Shown here: positions 45,101 through 60,100 of the stretch, piece by piece
Layout: every line of letters begins with the position of its first letter
Position numbering within the stretch: position 1 is the stretch's first letter
Source of the DNA: Puffinus mauretanicus
Taxonomy: Eukaryota; Chordata; Aves; Procellariiformes; Procellariidae
Assembly (NCBI GenBank): GCA_023333565.1
Contig: JAJKFH010003045.1
Coordinates: forward strand, 1-64,000
Length of the DNA: 64,000 nt
Reading direction: 5' to 3'
The notes under the pieces: generated by a model
Databases searched by the model: none
Seen by the model: only the letters and a program-made list of their open reading frames with translations
Told to the model about the DNA's origin: nothing
Made by a program: the position numbers and the translations under genes

Positions 45101-48100
45101 TTGTCTGATTCTGAAAGGTGCTTTCTTGCTTTCTGTAAAATCTATCTTGCAGTACCAAAATAAAGGATTTGGAAAAATAGCATTCACTTTGGTGCCTAAA
45201 TTTGTTCTGAGAGTGTAAATATGAAACAGTTGGGGTTGTAGTAACTTCTGTTTTCGCCCCACCACTTTGACTTTATCTGAGTAACTCTACCAGCTACTCC
45301 TTGCTTTTCTGACCAGGCTTTGGATTCTGCTTTCCCAGTTGTCCTTGACCTCAGTTTCTGTTGAGTTGTGCTCTTCTCTGTCCCTTCATAGTCTTCTGCC
45401 TCGCTTCTCTCCGTACTGCCCTTCCAGTGGTCCATGCAACTCACCTGGAGTATTTTATCTCCATGGTCATTTCATTCCAGTCCTTAGAGTACGTCTTTTC
45501 TTTTGGTCATAGTCTGCCTTCCACCACCAAAATAAGGAACGGCTGAGCAGCCCTGCTGTGCTTTTCTCCTTTGATGATTTGTGTGTGTTGGCCGTCACTT
45601 AAGAGCCTTTACAAGAGGACTGCTCTTTCTTCTCTTGTGTAAGACAGTGATGAATGAGCTGTTGACACTTAGCAAATTATAATTAAAAAAAAAAATATCC
45701 ACCATTGAAACGCATCCAGTTCTTGTATCCTGTCAAATTTTCACAGTCTATCCAGCAGTGCCACACAAATGCTGATAGCAAGGAAGTGTAATACATTGAT
45801 ATGGAACAGCAAGGTGGTTTTTGGCAGAAGGAAAGTAATTAATTAAGCTGGAGTTCAGCCACAGCATTTCTAAAAATACTGCTCGGAGATTGCATAAACT
45901 CCTCTGTACAACGTCACCCTGGCCTAAAAAATAAAATGGGTGCAACGTGACTTTAGAAGTGGTACATTGGGGATCCCATACGATCACAACAAAGTGCCTG
46001 ACCGAACCTGTAAGTGTGTTTTGGTTTTTTTTATTGTCCATCTATAAACCCGTAGTTAGGTCAAGTTCGTTTATCCTATAGATGATCACTGTTAATCTAG
46101 TCTGTCCAGCCATTGACATGTCCTCAACGCTTACGCAAACCCCCTGGAGGCTAGTGACTGGGTTAAAGGCTTGTGGAATTGAGCTTCAGCTATTGAATGA
46201 TAAAAGGCTACTCCGAAGACGATAAAACAATCTTTGGTGGTTGTTTTGCTGAGTTACCCAGCGCCTTCCTTTTCTGTTGTTGCCTATGCGTAAGGGTACA
46301 ACATCACCCGAACCAAATAGTGATTTTTGCTCTGCTCGAAGGTCAGCGGTGAAGCAGTTCCCATTCATTCCAGTAAATGAAGCACCTGGGTGGATGAGAC
46401 CAGCAGGAGACCCTGCAGCCGTCGCCTGGTCTGTCACTTCATCTGTGCTTAGCTATGATAACTAGAAATGTGCGCCGTTTTTCAGATGCCTCTAGTACTA
46501 ATTCAGACAAGGAACAGGAACGGTATACGCAGGCACATCTTTTCTCTTGGCACTCAAAGGTGTCCGGGTGGTTTTTTTCAGGATTCTTCAAGGGACATTC
46601 GGGAAGCACTTCATGAACTGCTGTGTTGCACCAATGTCTCAACTAAAGAAGGCATCCATCTTGCACTGGTGGAGCTGCTGAAAAACCTAACTAAGTATCC
46701 CACAGACAGAGAATCCATATGGAAGTGAGTGTGTTCAGTGTCCTTGTGTGTCTACTCATTTTCCTATTCTTTTTAGTAATTGAGGCGTTAGGCAGATATT
46801 GAGCTAGCTAAAAAGGTAACAGATATTGCAGGTATACAATCCTGTTATTCTATACGTATTTGGAATAGTGGCTATACTAAGCATTGTACGTATTCATGAC
46901 TGATGTAGAAACTCTGTGTTGTTCTTGCTTGTCGATACTTGTACTGGGGGAATCCAGAACTGATGACCGCTCCTGGAAATAGCCCTCTATTACAAGCACT
47001 CAAAGCATTCCCAGAAAAGATGAATGCAACCTTCAGTTTAAAACCTCATCTCTCTTATGCAACTAATGTTTTGTGCTTACTTGACACTGCATTAAGTAGT
47101 AATATTTACCAGCAGTTGATTATATCAGGATTGGCTATGTGGCATTGTGCTGTTGGAGGGACTTTTTTAGTCTGAGCAAAAATAATGAACGTTTTTGTGG
47201 GGTTTTTTTGGTTGTTTAATGGAAGCAAGAAAGGAAGTGATGCTCCAGCACACATGGTTTGAAATGGAATTCTTTGGTATTATTGGAAACACTTATTTTA
47301 GTCTGCTTTGTCTTCCAGTGTACTCTTACATTGTTTTTGGAGTTTGGTGGAGTTTGGGGTTTTTGGGTTTTGTTATTTGGTTGGGTTTTTATCTCCTCAT
47401 TCCTTTATTTCTAAAGAAAAAAATACACTCATTTGTTAGCGTTTAGTATGAAAGCTTTTCTTGGGTTGTATAGCTCCAGGTGTTAAGTATTTCTTGGACA
47501 GCTTAAATAATTTTAAGCAATTTTTATTGCTGCTTGCTTTTTCAAGCTGTGCTCTCAGTTTTCTTGGATCCTATCAAATATTAATGCAAATACTCAGCTG
47601 TGAAGAGACAGTAGGCTTGGACAGTAGGATTTTGATGCTGACCAGTGCCTCAAAGTGCCGCTGCAACATAAAGTAGTAATGCTTTAAAATGTTGTATTTT
47701 GCAATGTACATGTTTACTAAGAAATATTTCAATCTGTGTATTTTCAGATGCTTGAAGTTCTTGGGAAGCAGGCATCCTACTTTGGTGCTTCCATTAGTCC
47801 CAGAGCTGCTGAGCACACATCCGTTCTTTGACACTCCAGAACCAGACATGGACGACCCAGCCTGTATCTTTTTAATGAAGCCAGTTGATTGGTTTGACTG
47901 TAATAGATTTTATTCATATTTTCCTGATGCTCACATCTGTTAAAACATTTCAAACTGTAGCAGACAATCCTATAGCTATTTCTGAATCCCTATGCCGCTT
48001 AGTTTTATTACTCAGCAAGTGGTGGAATAACTGTTATCTGGAACCATCTTCATAAATACCAATGTGGTATAATTGGCCTTTTTTTATGCTGTGATAAATG

Positions 48101-51100
48101 ATCTGTTCATCAAGCAATTTGTCAAGGTTTAGGCATTGCAGATGAGTCCTTTGATGTGAAAATGTTTGTCTAGTTTGCACTAATTTTGAAGATGCTGTAG
48201 CTTCTAAATAAGAAGAGTGGTTTTCCTTGTCTGTTTTCTTTTTAGATAAAACTTCTCCTATCCTCACTGTTGTGCAGTGTACAGAACAGCACCGTCTCTT
48301 AGTACAGCAGTGGCTGAATCCCCATAATGCTATGAATTTATCATTTTTTTGAAAAAATTCAAAATCAGAAGTCCTTATATTAATGTTAGCTCTTCTAGTG
48401 CTTTAGAATACAAACTATTATTGTAATACCATTATCCTTCACAATAGGAGATGCCTTGGAAATGCGAAATACCATTTTTCCATTGTTTATTCTCCTTGCT
48501 TCCCTTCTGTGTGATTGTAGAATGTAATGTTATTTCTGATGCATGCTGAGACATGTTAGACTGGAACAACTCTCTTCCTCTGTGAAGCTACTCCTTATTT
48601 CTCTCACCAGTCACAGGCCATCAGCTAGAAATTCTATACAGATTAAATAAATACCTAGTGAGAATTGCAAAGGGCTAGAATCGGGTGGAGAGAAAGATTA
48701 ATCTATAATCAGATGGTTGAGTAATAATTTGAGTAAATTTGACCTATGAGTTGAGAATTGAAGGAACATTGGGGTGGGGAGAAAGCTGTTATTTAGCTCA
48801 ATGCACCTTCCTGCCTTGAACCAAAGAATATTATTTTAGAGAGTGTTCTGGAGGTAACTTGCCACCAAATTTTATGAAAATATATTATGTGAAGACAGGC
48901 CTGGGAGCCAGCAACTACAAGATAGACCTGAATGGTATGTTTCCAGTGTAAACTATTAATTAAAAACATGGGTTTGTTTGATTCAAAGCACTTAGCAAAT
49001 TTGAGTCAGGTTAGTTGAAGAGCTTCAGCTGGAGATTTGGAAAGGATTTTGGGTAAAGAGGAGAAATTGGTTTGTCAAGTGGAAACCTTTATGCTTGGCA
49101 GCCCATGGATGCAGGGGATTTTTCAGGAGGTGAGAGATGTGGATTTGGTCCCTTCGGACCTACTGAACCTACTTCTTCCCTGTGCAGGCAAGTGCCCAGA
49201 TGATCATAAGCTTTGCATTGGGATCCTTTCACGCTCTCCTGTTAAAGATCTTACGCTTGGGGCCAGCCCTCTTGCAGGCAAGTGCCCCAGCCTTTGGGCT
49301 AACTGATTAAAGCCTGTGGCTGACCTCTGTGTTTCTCAGGCTCTCAGACTGTGAAAATGTTTTTTCTATTCCAGAATCATCTTCCCGTGTTTGATTCTTT
49401 GGTTTCTTTTAAGTTTGTGTAAGAGGGATGTTTTTCAGGGCATCATAGGAAATGCAGCAATTTTCAAAGACTCAGAGGTAAATGTTTAATTTTAGATGGT
49501 GTTTGGGTACCAAACTGGTAAGCGTTGTGGAAGAGTGAAACTCCACCTAATGAGCATGTTCTGCATTTATAATCCCTGGCTCCTATCCTTTGTGTTGCCT
49601 CTGAGCCATACCACGTTGGCAGTAACATCCTTCCTCCAATATGGCCCATCCTGTAATGTTTGCGCTTTGTACTTTATTTTCATCTGCTGAGACAGCTGCC
49701 TCTTTGGGTTTTGCTCAGCATTCTCTAACTGTAAAGAACTTCCTAAACAATCTCCAGCAAAGGAAGGGTTGTTGAGTTGTTGTTTTAACTTGCTGTCCCC
49801 AAGGAGCATTTCTTGCTGTTGTTTATTTTTCTTTAACAATCCATTTCAATAGACATTGCTGTTCTGGTTCTGATTTTTAACGCTGCTAAAAGTTGCCCAA
49901 CAATGCCTGCCCTGTTCTCTGATCATACATTCAGACATTACGCCTATCTTCGGGACAGTCTCTCTCATCTGGTCCCTCCGTTAAGAGTAAGTTGAACCGC
50001 TTTGGTTTGCACTTTGCCACTCTGTTATGAATATCGCTGGTCTTTTCCCTGTCTGTCTGTGTGTAACACTTCAATCCTAGAAGTTTTTTCTCCCAAGCAC
50101 CAACCGAATGGATATTGAAATGTACATTAAGTAAGGAGAGCCAAATATTAAATTGTTACAATGTGGATTTTGTAATATTTTGGGGAGAATAATAACATTA
50201 TTAATCTCAGGTGAGAATAGCACATGGTTTGCTCGTTAGGAAACAAAATACTGGGAGGGCAGGAGTCCTGGGAGCTTTCTGTAGCTCTGACTGTGTGGGG
50301 AAGGGGAGCTTAGCCTTCATAGGTCTTCCAACGTTTGACTTGTGTCCTACCTAAATGGTTTACTCATGGGTGAGATGTGTTCCCTGCTGCTTTGAAGCAT
50401 GTTTTTCGTGCTTGGAAGTACAGGTTGGTCGTAAGTCTTATTACAGCTCCAAAAATGAATTGCCATTTGCATGGTCTTGGACTTCCCTTGACTTCACGGT
50501 GTCATAGTTAGTAGATGAGGAAGATGTTTCCCTCAAAGGGATGTTGAAGTTTAACCTGAAGATCTTTAGCTGCAAGTGGATTATAAAATGGGGAGTATTA
50601 ACTAACAAAGATAAAAGATGTAGACTTAAAATCCTTGATATAAATTTTGAATTTGAGAAATAAATCAGAGCTCTCAATTGGTAGTTGTTAAATAACGCGG
50701 CAGCATTTTGCAGTGTTGTTACTTGTGTTAGACTTTTCTGTATGCATGTCTGTCTTCTTGCTTAGTTGCCAGGTAGAAAGCTGGTGTCCTCCCCTGTCTC
50801 TCCCAGTATTACACCACATGAAGATCCTTCCCAGCAGTTCTTGCATCAGAGCCTGGAGAGAGTTTACAACCTTCAGCACCTTGACCCGCAGGGCATACAG
50901 GAGCTGCTGGAATTTACCATCCGGTAAGGCGGCAAGCTGACCTGTTCATGGGAAGATCGGTTAGGATGCCCAATTTCTCTGAAACAGGAGCTTTGCTTCT
51001 GAATATCAGTGTTGTACTTTGCCGTCGGGCACTTAGTCTGAGCTTCTTCTAGAGAGCATTGTGATAAAACGGCATTCATGGCCTATTTGAAACAAAACTG

Positions 51101-54100
51101 ATGGTCTCAGCTCTGACTCTGCCCACTGAATAATCAGCGTGTGTTTTGAGGGAATATCTTTTCAGAGCATGGTAAGAGTGAGGTAAGGGTGCTCTTGGAC
51201 TGTTCGCTTATGGTAAAATACTCTTTCAGTTTTTATGGATGACAGCCTTGTGTGACATTCTTAGTTCTCTGTCCCTGTATGAGCCCCTCATTTTGATCAT
51301 GTTATTTTTAATGTACGCGCACAGCGATTTTTGTTTCGTTTTTGGGCGAAGAGAGAGGTTGTCCCCTTGGCTCTTCCAATTTCCACATCCTTTCATTCAG
51401 CACGAGAGCACCTGCTTCTGGTGCTTTGTTGGGTTCTTAGCGCCAGTCCCGCTTATAAAGGACTTTGGCATTCTTCATCAGAAAATCGGAGATTTTCCTG
51501 GAATAGACAATATTATTGCATGTTGCTGTCTGCTGTTGTGTAGATAAGGGTGTACGGTGCGGCTTCTGATTCTGGCTTTTATGCTGCCTCTTCCATTTCA
51601 TCTCTTGGACTGATTTACACAAACGAAACACTTGAAAAGGATCCTTTCAATATGATTCCTCTGCTTGGAAAGAGGAAAAGAGCCTTATTGTGAGAATTAG
51701 AAAAACAGTCTAAAATGCTTTGTTTGGAATATGGAATTCCAAAAAGCTTTATTTTTTCCCTTCCTTCAAAATAGCTGCCTCTTCTGTATGTGTAGCTGTA
51801 AATTGCTTTCACACCCACCTGCAGCGGAGAATAAACAGTGTGCTCCTCACTAAAAACCCAACTGTGAAAACTATATGGTTTGTCCTCAGCTGTTTGAAGC
51901 TACTGTGCGCAGCCTAAAACATAGTCTCGAAGTATGTAATGCACTAAATGCTTGAAACAGGTAATCTCTTGGCAGAGCATCCAGAATCTTACAGGCATGA
52001 TGAAGGTCTGGTAACCTCGCAGACTGTGAATGTTTTCAATTTTGAGTGTAGGAATCATGTGGAGATGGCTGCGTGCGTACTTATATGCAGTAAAGGACAG
52101 TAATGCTTTGGAGTTGATGGAAATGATTAGCTTGGCTTTTTTCCTGCTGGGATCACCACCCAGGAACCGTACTAAACCAGCTGCTGTTTTCCAACCTTAA
52201 GAGAAGGGAGGATTTAAGACAAAACCAAAAAAAAGTGTTAAACTCTTGCAGAGGGCAAGAGTTTCCTGCACCAACAGTTTGGTTGCTGAGAGGAGGGGGA
52301 TAGAAGAAGCTCACAGCAGTGGATTCTGCGGTGGGACATAACACCCTCCTCCTTTATCGTTATTGTCATCAGGGGGAGTAGAGCAGACCTCGTGGAGCTG
52401 GTGTCTACTTGGGACTTACACTTCTAACCACGCTCAAGACTGACACTCTTCCCCCAGGCTCTGCAGCTGAAACTGCAAGACAGGCTTTTTAGCAAATTGG
52501 TCTTTGTGGTTTAGTTTCTCCATCTATACAACAGGAATTTTTTTTGTCTTGCAGGGATGTTGAAATCTGTTTAAGATTTGTAAGGAAATAGAATTAGTGG
52601 AATTGGGAACTGTAGAAGACTGGGAAACAGAATATCTGCCTAGCTGTTAGCTGAGGGATGACATCCTGTTCCCCATTAGCGTGTTGTGATGCATTAAGTA
52701 TGACATGGGAATTAAGCACCCAGGAATCTCTTCTTTCTCTCTGGGAAAAGATTAAATGGAGTCACTATGGAGGGCTCAGGCTGGCTCTACTGTTGTTGCA
52801 TTGAAAGAAGGCACAGCTCCTCTGTTGGGGAGAGATTTTCTTTGGCTGCAAATTATATGGATAATCTCCTGGATTTTTTTGAATGCGTCAGTGCTCAGCA
52901 ACCTTCTGGTTTGGCAGAGTCAAAGTTTCAGAATTGCATCATAAATGCAAAGATATATCTGAAATAAACAGAAGGAGAGGGTCATCTGAAGAAAAAACAT
53001 TTTTTTAATAATATCGTAGGAAACATGGAAGTTGAGTACACTTTGGATCAAAGCAAAATACAGAGAAGAACAGAGACATGTTGAATCCACATCATCCAAC
53101 CTATTTTCGGTTCTATAACAAAAAAATTAGGTTTTTTTTTTCTTAATATACACTTTTGATTTTAAAACATGTCTAAGAGTAGAGAACTAAAGCCTTTTTG
53201 GATTCCATTAACTGTCTTTTTTTTTCTGTGAAGTTAAAAGCTACTTCTATTGCTGTATGATTTACAAGAAATACTTAGACCAGACAGCACACAACAGCTA
53301 CTTCGGCAAATATCAGTCCCTCAGATTTCAGCTTGTTTTAAAAAGGCAGCTATATTTCAAATATGCTTGGTTGCGTGAGCCCGACATGTTCCAAACAACC
53401 TTTCCTCACCAACATGAATAGTTAGATTTCCCAACAGTGTAACACAAATGGGTCGTTAGCTGCTGTAGAAGTCTGGAGTGTTTTAAGTTAAATCTGGAAC
53501 TGCTACGCTGTATGGTTCCCATAGGGCTGCGGAGTAATGTGGGTTGACAGACTTAGTGCTTCCACTGCTGTGCTCGTGTCAGCCTCCAGGAAGAAAGGAG
53601 ATCCCAAGGTGCAAACTGTTTTGTAGTGCGTGTTTTGCTATTGTTTCTGGTGCTCGTTCTAAGGATAAGAAAAAGCCAGATGCAGAAATAGCTGGCTTCG
53701 TTGTTGCTGTTGCTGCGTTCTGAGTGCATTTAGGTTAATGTTTTTTTTTTTTTCCTTTTTTTTTCCACATGCTTCAGTGATCTTCAGAGGCTTGGAGAAC
53801 TGCAGTCAGAACTGGCAGGGATGGCAGATTTCACTGCAACTTACCTTCAGTGTCAGCTGCTCCTTATCAAGGTTTGACTTCATCTGGGTTTTTTGGGCTG
53901 TTCTTCAAAAATGCCCCCAGTCCATCTTAGCGGTGCACTTTCATGTTTTGGTGAAAGTGCTGAAAAGTGATGTTTGCGCTGATGTATGATGAAAGCGCAG
54001 GTTCCATGGATTTCTGATATTCCTGCTTCCCTTCTGTGGCAAATAATTTATGCAGTAACTTTGCCAGTGAGTACACCAGTGCAGATCTCTGCTGTTGTAC

Positions 54101-57100
54101 CTAGGGCTGATGTTGGTTCATGTGCATTTTGCAGTGCAGAGTTTATTTTCTGACAGAAATCACAATGGAGGCAACTACTCTGTAGCCTTTTATGTTACGA
54201 GAGTAACTTTTCTTTGCTAGCGGCCACTGGAATACTTTTTTGCTAAACTGCTGCTATAAGCAGAGTTTTTATAGACAATGTTTTGTAGACAGCTTTTTTG
54301 GCACCAATGCCAAAGGAATTCTTTAGACTTGCTTGAGCAAAATATCAGTCATGCTTTCTTTTACAGTGCTGAAAATGATCTATCTGTTTGGTATTAGCAG
54401 ATGAAGTGGATACTTCGACACCGTGGCACAACCCTTTTAAAAGTCAGCTTCTTACTGTAAATAGGAACTAATTTTTTGCTTCACTTCTCAAGCTATCAAC
54501 TGGCAATAGTATTTCAGTTAGTCTCCTGGCATTATTTAGGTGTTTGAATGTAATTTATACACATGTAAAGCAAGAACTAAAGCAAGCAACAAACAGGTTT
54601 CCAGAAGGGACTCAATAAAAGCTTTGTTATATAAAACCAAGAAGAGATTTTAGTTTCTTTGCTAAATGCGTGGCTGCCAATTGCCATATCTCATGGCAGC
54701 CCTCAAATCTTTGGAATACATTTATCACCCAAAGAGGGTATTTTAGGTGAGCGGTGTTACTGTTCAGTACATTCCTAGCTAAATCCAAAACTTTTGCCAA
54801 AGCAAAATGTGCTATCCAGGCAGAGGACCAGCATTTGGAGGTGGCTTTGTTACCCTTCTCCGGGGTTTGGCTGGAGCGAGCCAGCGTAGGTTAGCTGAGA
54901 GAACAATGGCTTGTCTATCTGGCAAAGAGGAGCGCTCTGTTTGGAAGAAGGGGGTAAACGCTGCACCAGCCGTGCTTGGCTGGAGCTCTAGAACAAAGAG
55001 TACATCAGTGATGTAGAGGAGTCAGTAATGTGGCTGAAAGGAAAAGTAACTCGTAATATCATACAATTAGAAATTCTGATACGGCAGAGAGAACCTCAAT
55101 GTCAGAGCAGCCCTTTTCAGTAGATTTCTTTCCAATTGCTTCTTTCCCCAACAGAAAGAAGCTGTTGGGGAGGAAAAAAGGATCTTCATTTCTCAACCTC
55201 TTGAGGCTCAAAAGTTTCCAGACCTTTAAAGGCTCTACATACCCTGTGATTTTAGGGGTAGTTAGCTGGGATTCTGAGGCCAGCCTCGGTGAAGGATGGT
55301 AGCCTGTATGTTCTTGAGCTTTGGCTACAGCCAGTTTTGTGTGTAGTTGTATCTAAGGACAGGCAGCTTCAAAAAGGAGGCAGAGATATAAGTTCTAGTC
55401 AAGCTTTCTTAATTTTTTTAAACATAAATCAAAAAGCAAATAGGGTGCGGTTGGGTGCTTGTGGTTTTTTGGATTTATTTTGTTTGGTTTTTTTTTTTTT
55501 AATACGAATATCGGTAGCTGATTTACACTCAGTATTCTTAGTAACTCCAGGACCTTTGGTGGGGTGTAGACTGTCAAGAGGAAAGTTCAGGAATATGGCT
55601 GTGTAGGTGTGTTTCTGGGGACAGTTATTGTTTCCACTTTCTGCCTGCAATCTGAGATTCCCCTGATCTTGGTCTCAGGGAGGTAATAAAGCAGTGGGCT
55701 ATTGTTTTTCTAATAAGTGACTTCATTCTGCATAAAGTTCTCCTTAAAAAGTACTGAAGAGTTTGGCTCGGCCAAACTAATTCATAGTTTTGTTAATATT
55801 ATTCTCCATTTCTGTTCTATAGTTTTATAGGGGTCTCTGTGTATTTATAGAACAGTACATATTTTGGAGGCCTTGGTTCTCTGTTTGTATTTAAAAGCAC
55901 AAAAGAAAACTTTGGCCTGCTTTTTCAACCAACCTGCTGGTGCACAACCAAGAGACAGGGCATCTTCCCTGCTCCCAAGCCCATCTAGCGCAGCGTTATA
56001 ATGTTTAGACTGAACTGGGTGTTTATCATCATTTCATGGTTTTCTTCTGTAGGCTTTGCAGGAGAAGCTGTGGAATGTGGCAGCTCCTCTGTACCTGAAA
56101 CAGAACGCGTTAGCATCTGCTGCAGCAAAACAGGTGAGGTAGAAGCAGCTGGGTCTGTGTGGAGGCAAGTCCTCGGATACGAGCTCTTCCTTGGCCGTGC
56201 AACAATAATACACTTCTGACCTTCCACTGCCGTAGTCTGTCCAAGTAAATCTTAGTTCCCCAAAGTGGAGTAATTTCTCTCATCTTCAAAAGATGAGTGA
56301 TGAGTGGTGGAGGTTCATGACAACTGTAAAAAGGCAAACATCACACCCGTCTTCCAGAAGAGCAAGAAGGAAGATCCAGAAAACTGTGGGCTGCTTGGCC
56401 TCACCTCACTCCTGGGGAAGGTTATGGACCAACTCCTCTTAAAAGCTATTTCTAAACAAGTGAAGGTCAACAAGGTGATTGGGAACAGCCCAAATGCATT
56501 TCCCAAGGGCAAACTGGGGATACTGGTGGATGAAAAGCTGGCCATGAGCTGGCCATGTGTGCTCGCAGCCCAGAAAGCCAACCGTGTCCTGGGCCACATC
56601 ACCAGCAGCGTGGCCAGCAGGTCGAGGGAGGGGATTCTGCCCCTCTGCTCTGCTCTGGTGAGACCCCCCCCTGCAGTGCTGTGTCCAGCTCGGGGGTCCT
56701 CAGCACAGGACAGACATGGACCTGTTGGAGCGGGTCCAGAGGAGGCCACGAAAATGATCAGAGGGCTGGAACACCTCTGCTCTGAGGAAAGGCTGAGAGA
56801 GTTGGGGTTGTTCAGGCTGGAGAAGAGAAGGCTCTGGGGAGACCTTATTGCAGCCTTTGAGTACTTAAAGGGGGCTTATAAGAAAGACGGGGACAGACTT
56901 TTTAGTAAGGCCTGTTGCGACAGGACAAGGGGGAATGGTTTTAAACTAAAAGAGGGCAGATTCAGATGAGATGTAAGGAAGAAATGTTTTACGATGAGGG
57001 TGATGAGACACTGGCACAGGTTGCCCAGAGAGGTGGTAGATGCCCCATCCCTGGGAACATTCAAGGTCAGGTTGGACGGGGCTCTGAGCAACCTGATCTA

Positions 57101-60100
57101 GTGGAAGATGTCCCTGCTTATGGCAGGAGGCTTGGACTAGATGGCCTTTAAAGGTCCCTTCCAACCCAAACTATTCTGTGATTCTGTGAAATTATGCCTG
57201 AACCAACATCATTGCTCTCTATGATGAGGGGACTGGTGCTGTGGACAAGGGGAAGTGGATGTCATACCCTTGACTTTAGCCAAGCCTTTGACACAGTCTC
57301 CCATCACTTCCTTTTCACCAAACTAGCAGGATTCTGGCTGAGTAAGTGGGTGATAAGGCTCCTCCAAATTGAGGAGCCAGTCGATGTGCTGGAGGGCATG
57401 ACTGCTGTTGAGGCTGGTCTGGACAGGCTGCGGAAGTGGGATGACAGGAACCTCATAATGCTCAGCATGGAGGAACCTCATGATGTTCAGCATGGGGATC
57501 CTGGTGGACAACACGTTGAACATGAGGCAGTAAAGAAGGCCAACTGCATCCTGGGCTAGAGTGCAGCCAGCAGGTCTGGAGAAGTGATCCTTCCCCTCTA
57601 TTCAGCTGTGGGGAGATCACATCTGGAGGGCTGTGTTGTGTTTTGGCTTCCCCAGTAGAAGGAAGATGCTGACAAACTGGGGCAAGTTCAGCAGAGGGCC
57701 GTCAAGGTGGTCAGGGGCTGGAGCAAAAATCCAGACTGCTCTGGACAAGGCACAATGGACACAAGTTGGAATATGAGAAATTGTGATTAGATACAAGGGG
57801 AAAAAAATTACTCTAAGGGAGATTAAATACTGGAACAGGTTGCCCAGAGGGGTGGGGGGAATCTCCGTCCTTGGAAGTGTTCACAGTCTGATGTGGCCCT
57901 GAATAACTGGATCTAATTAGACCTGCTCGGAGCAGGGGACCAGGCTAGATGACCTCCAGAGGTCCCACCCAACCTGAGTTTTTCTGATTCGGTGATGTAT
58001 AAATGATCTGATGCTGGAAAAACTGAAGCTAAGCACTATGTAAAGGTAAAGGAGAAAGCGAACTATTAAATAATCCGGAAACAAATCTAGGGTAATAGCA
58101 AGTTCATGGATCTGCTGGGAAACTATGCTGACATTTTGAGTCTTTAGTTAATTAAGATGTAATAAGAGGCAGGTACTGCTGTGCATCAAAACCTTCTATG
58201 CTGTTGACAGCTGTCCCCAGGGGTGGTAGAAACAAAAGCCTATCAGCTTTTTAAATCTTCTCTAATTGACCTGTCTGTCTTGGGTGCCCTTCTCAGGAGC
58301 ATGTGAACCCCCTGGGAAGTTTTATTTGTTCTGATTGTGAATGTAGAACACTTCCCATCAACGCAAAGTGAGGGAGTATTTCCTATTAAATAACTTCCAA
58401 GTTCTTGGTTTCTGTTCAGTCATACTGAACTCAACCGTATTAATTTGAGCACTTGTCTACTTAAGCCCATCTATTCGACAGATAAAGTACGATGAGTAAA
58501 ACTCTGCAATGTGCTGTCTAAGCTTTTAACCGTGTATCTAAATTAACCCAGAATGATACTTATCTTGTCATAGTTCCCATCTTTTGCTGCAATACGTGAA
58601 GCATTGTTGAATGTAGAGTTGTTTCCAAGAGAACTTTGGCAAATACAGCTCCAAAAATGTAAACCTGAGCAGGACCACTGAGGTTGCTCTGTTGTGCTGC
58701 TCAGGTTTTGTGTTCCAGAGTAGCCAGCGGGAGTCGGTGCGTGCTCTACCCCTTGAAATCTAAAATGCAATGTCAAAAGATAGACTACCAGTGGAGGGAG
58801 TGCTTGATTTCAGGCCAAGTTTCATGAATTGTTTCTTTAATAGAGCCAAGATAACCTTTTAGTATTAGAAACCACTTTATGCCGTGAAGAATTCCACCAG
58901 AAGAATGAGACTTGTGAATTAACGTGTTCTTCAGTATGAGGAAAAATACCAGAATCTTGGGATCATGCTTGTGCAAGAGTTTAACAGAGTCTGATGGTTT
59001 GTTACCCCTGTGGTGTCTGTCTGACAGATTTTGGAAGAAACTTATAAAATGGAGTTCATGTACAGTGGCGTGGAAAGTAGACAAGTGGTCATTATTCACC
59101 ACATGAGACTGCAAGCGAAGGCGTTACAGCTTATAGTGACTGCGCGTACCACTAGAGGGTAAGGATGACCCTTCTTAGGGTTAACTCAAGCTTTGTTTAA
59201 AAAAACAGCAAGGATAAATTAGACGCATAAAACATCACACGTGCCAATAAGCATTTGCTAAACTACTTCAGCATGAAGAGCCTTCTTTTGCCTTTGGTGT
59301 AGCTGTGGCGTGGCACAATACTAAATTAGATGACAAAATTATTAGGAAGGCATGTTTAGGGGGTTGAGTTCTCTCAGCTATGAACATATAAATAGGTTAA
59401 AAACATTGTAGAGTGTGTCTTAGAGTTGATATTTGGGACCCATTTAAATGAGGAAAAGTCATGTATCAAAGAATGCATAATCGTGTTTGCTTCATTAAGT
59501 ATTAGTTGCCGAGTTTTTAGCATCAGAAAAGAATTGTCTTTTTGACTGATCTGCAACTAATGTTTGTGTGACTCGGACACAACATACTCGTGTATGTATG
59601 GTTTAGGTAACACGAGAGGCTCTGTGTGGTTTGTTTTGGCTGCTGAGGTCAACGAAGTTACACATGGGGTTTGGGTGGCTGGAGAATTAGAACTTCATTT
59701 GGTGGAGTTAGAGCAAGGTGGTTACTATCCTAATTTGTTTACTTTTGTTTCGAGTTTTTTGCCATCAATTTACTGTCTTGCCATAGAGGTCCATATTATA
59801 TTGGCCTCTTAACCTCTTGGTTTGTAGGTGGACAGTTAATATTTTTCTAGCAGTGGCTTTGGGACCGTAATTAGTGCCTTATGCAAATGATTTTTTTGTG
59901 GGAGGGGGGTATGGATGTGGGGAGGAAGATGGCAACTAATTTTTATTTTTTCTCTTGTGGGAAGCACCGTTCTGGCCTTACATTGTAAGATCTTTTAGTT
60001 TTTAGGAGCTTGAATCAGATTCCAGAACACCTAAATGTTTGTAACCATAGAGCCAATTTTCTTTATTCAAAACTAAACCAAGGAATGTTATCTTCATTAC

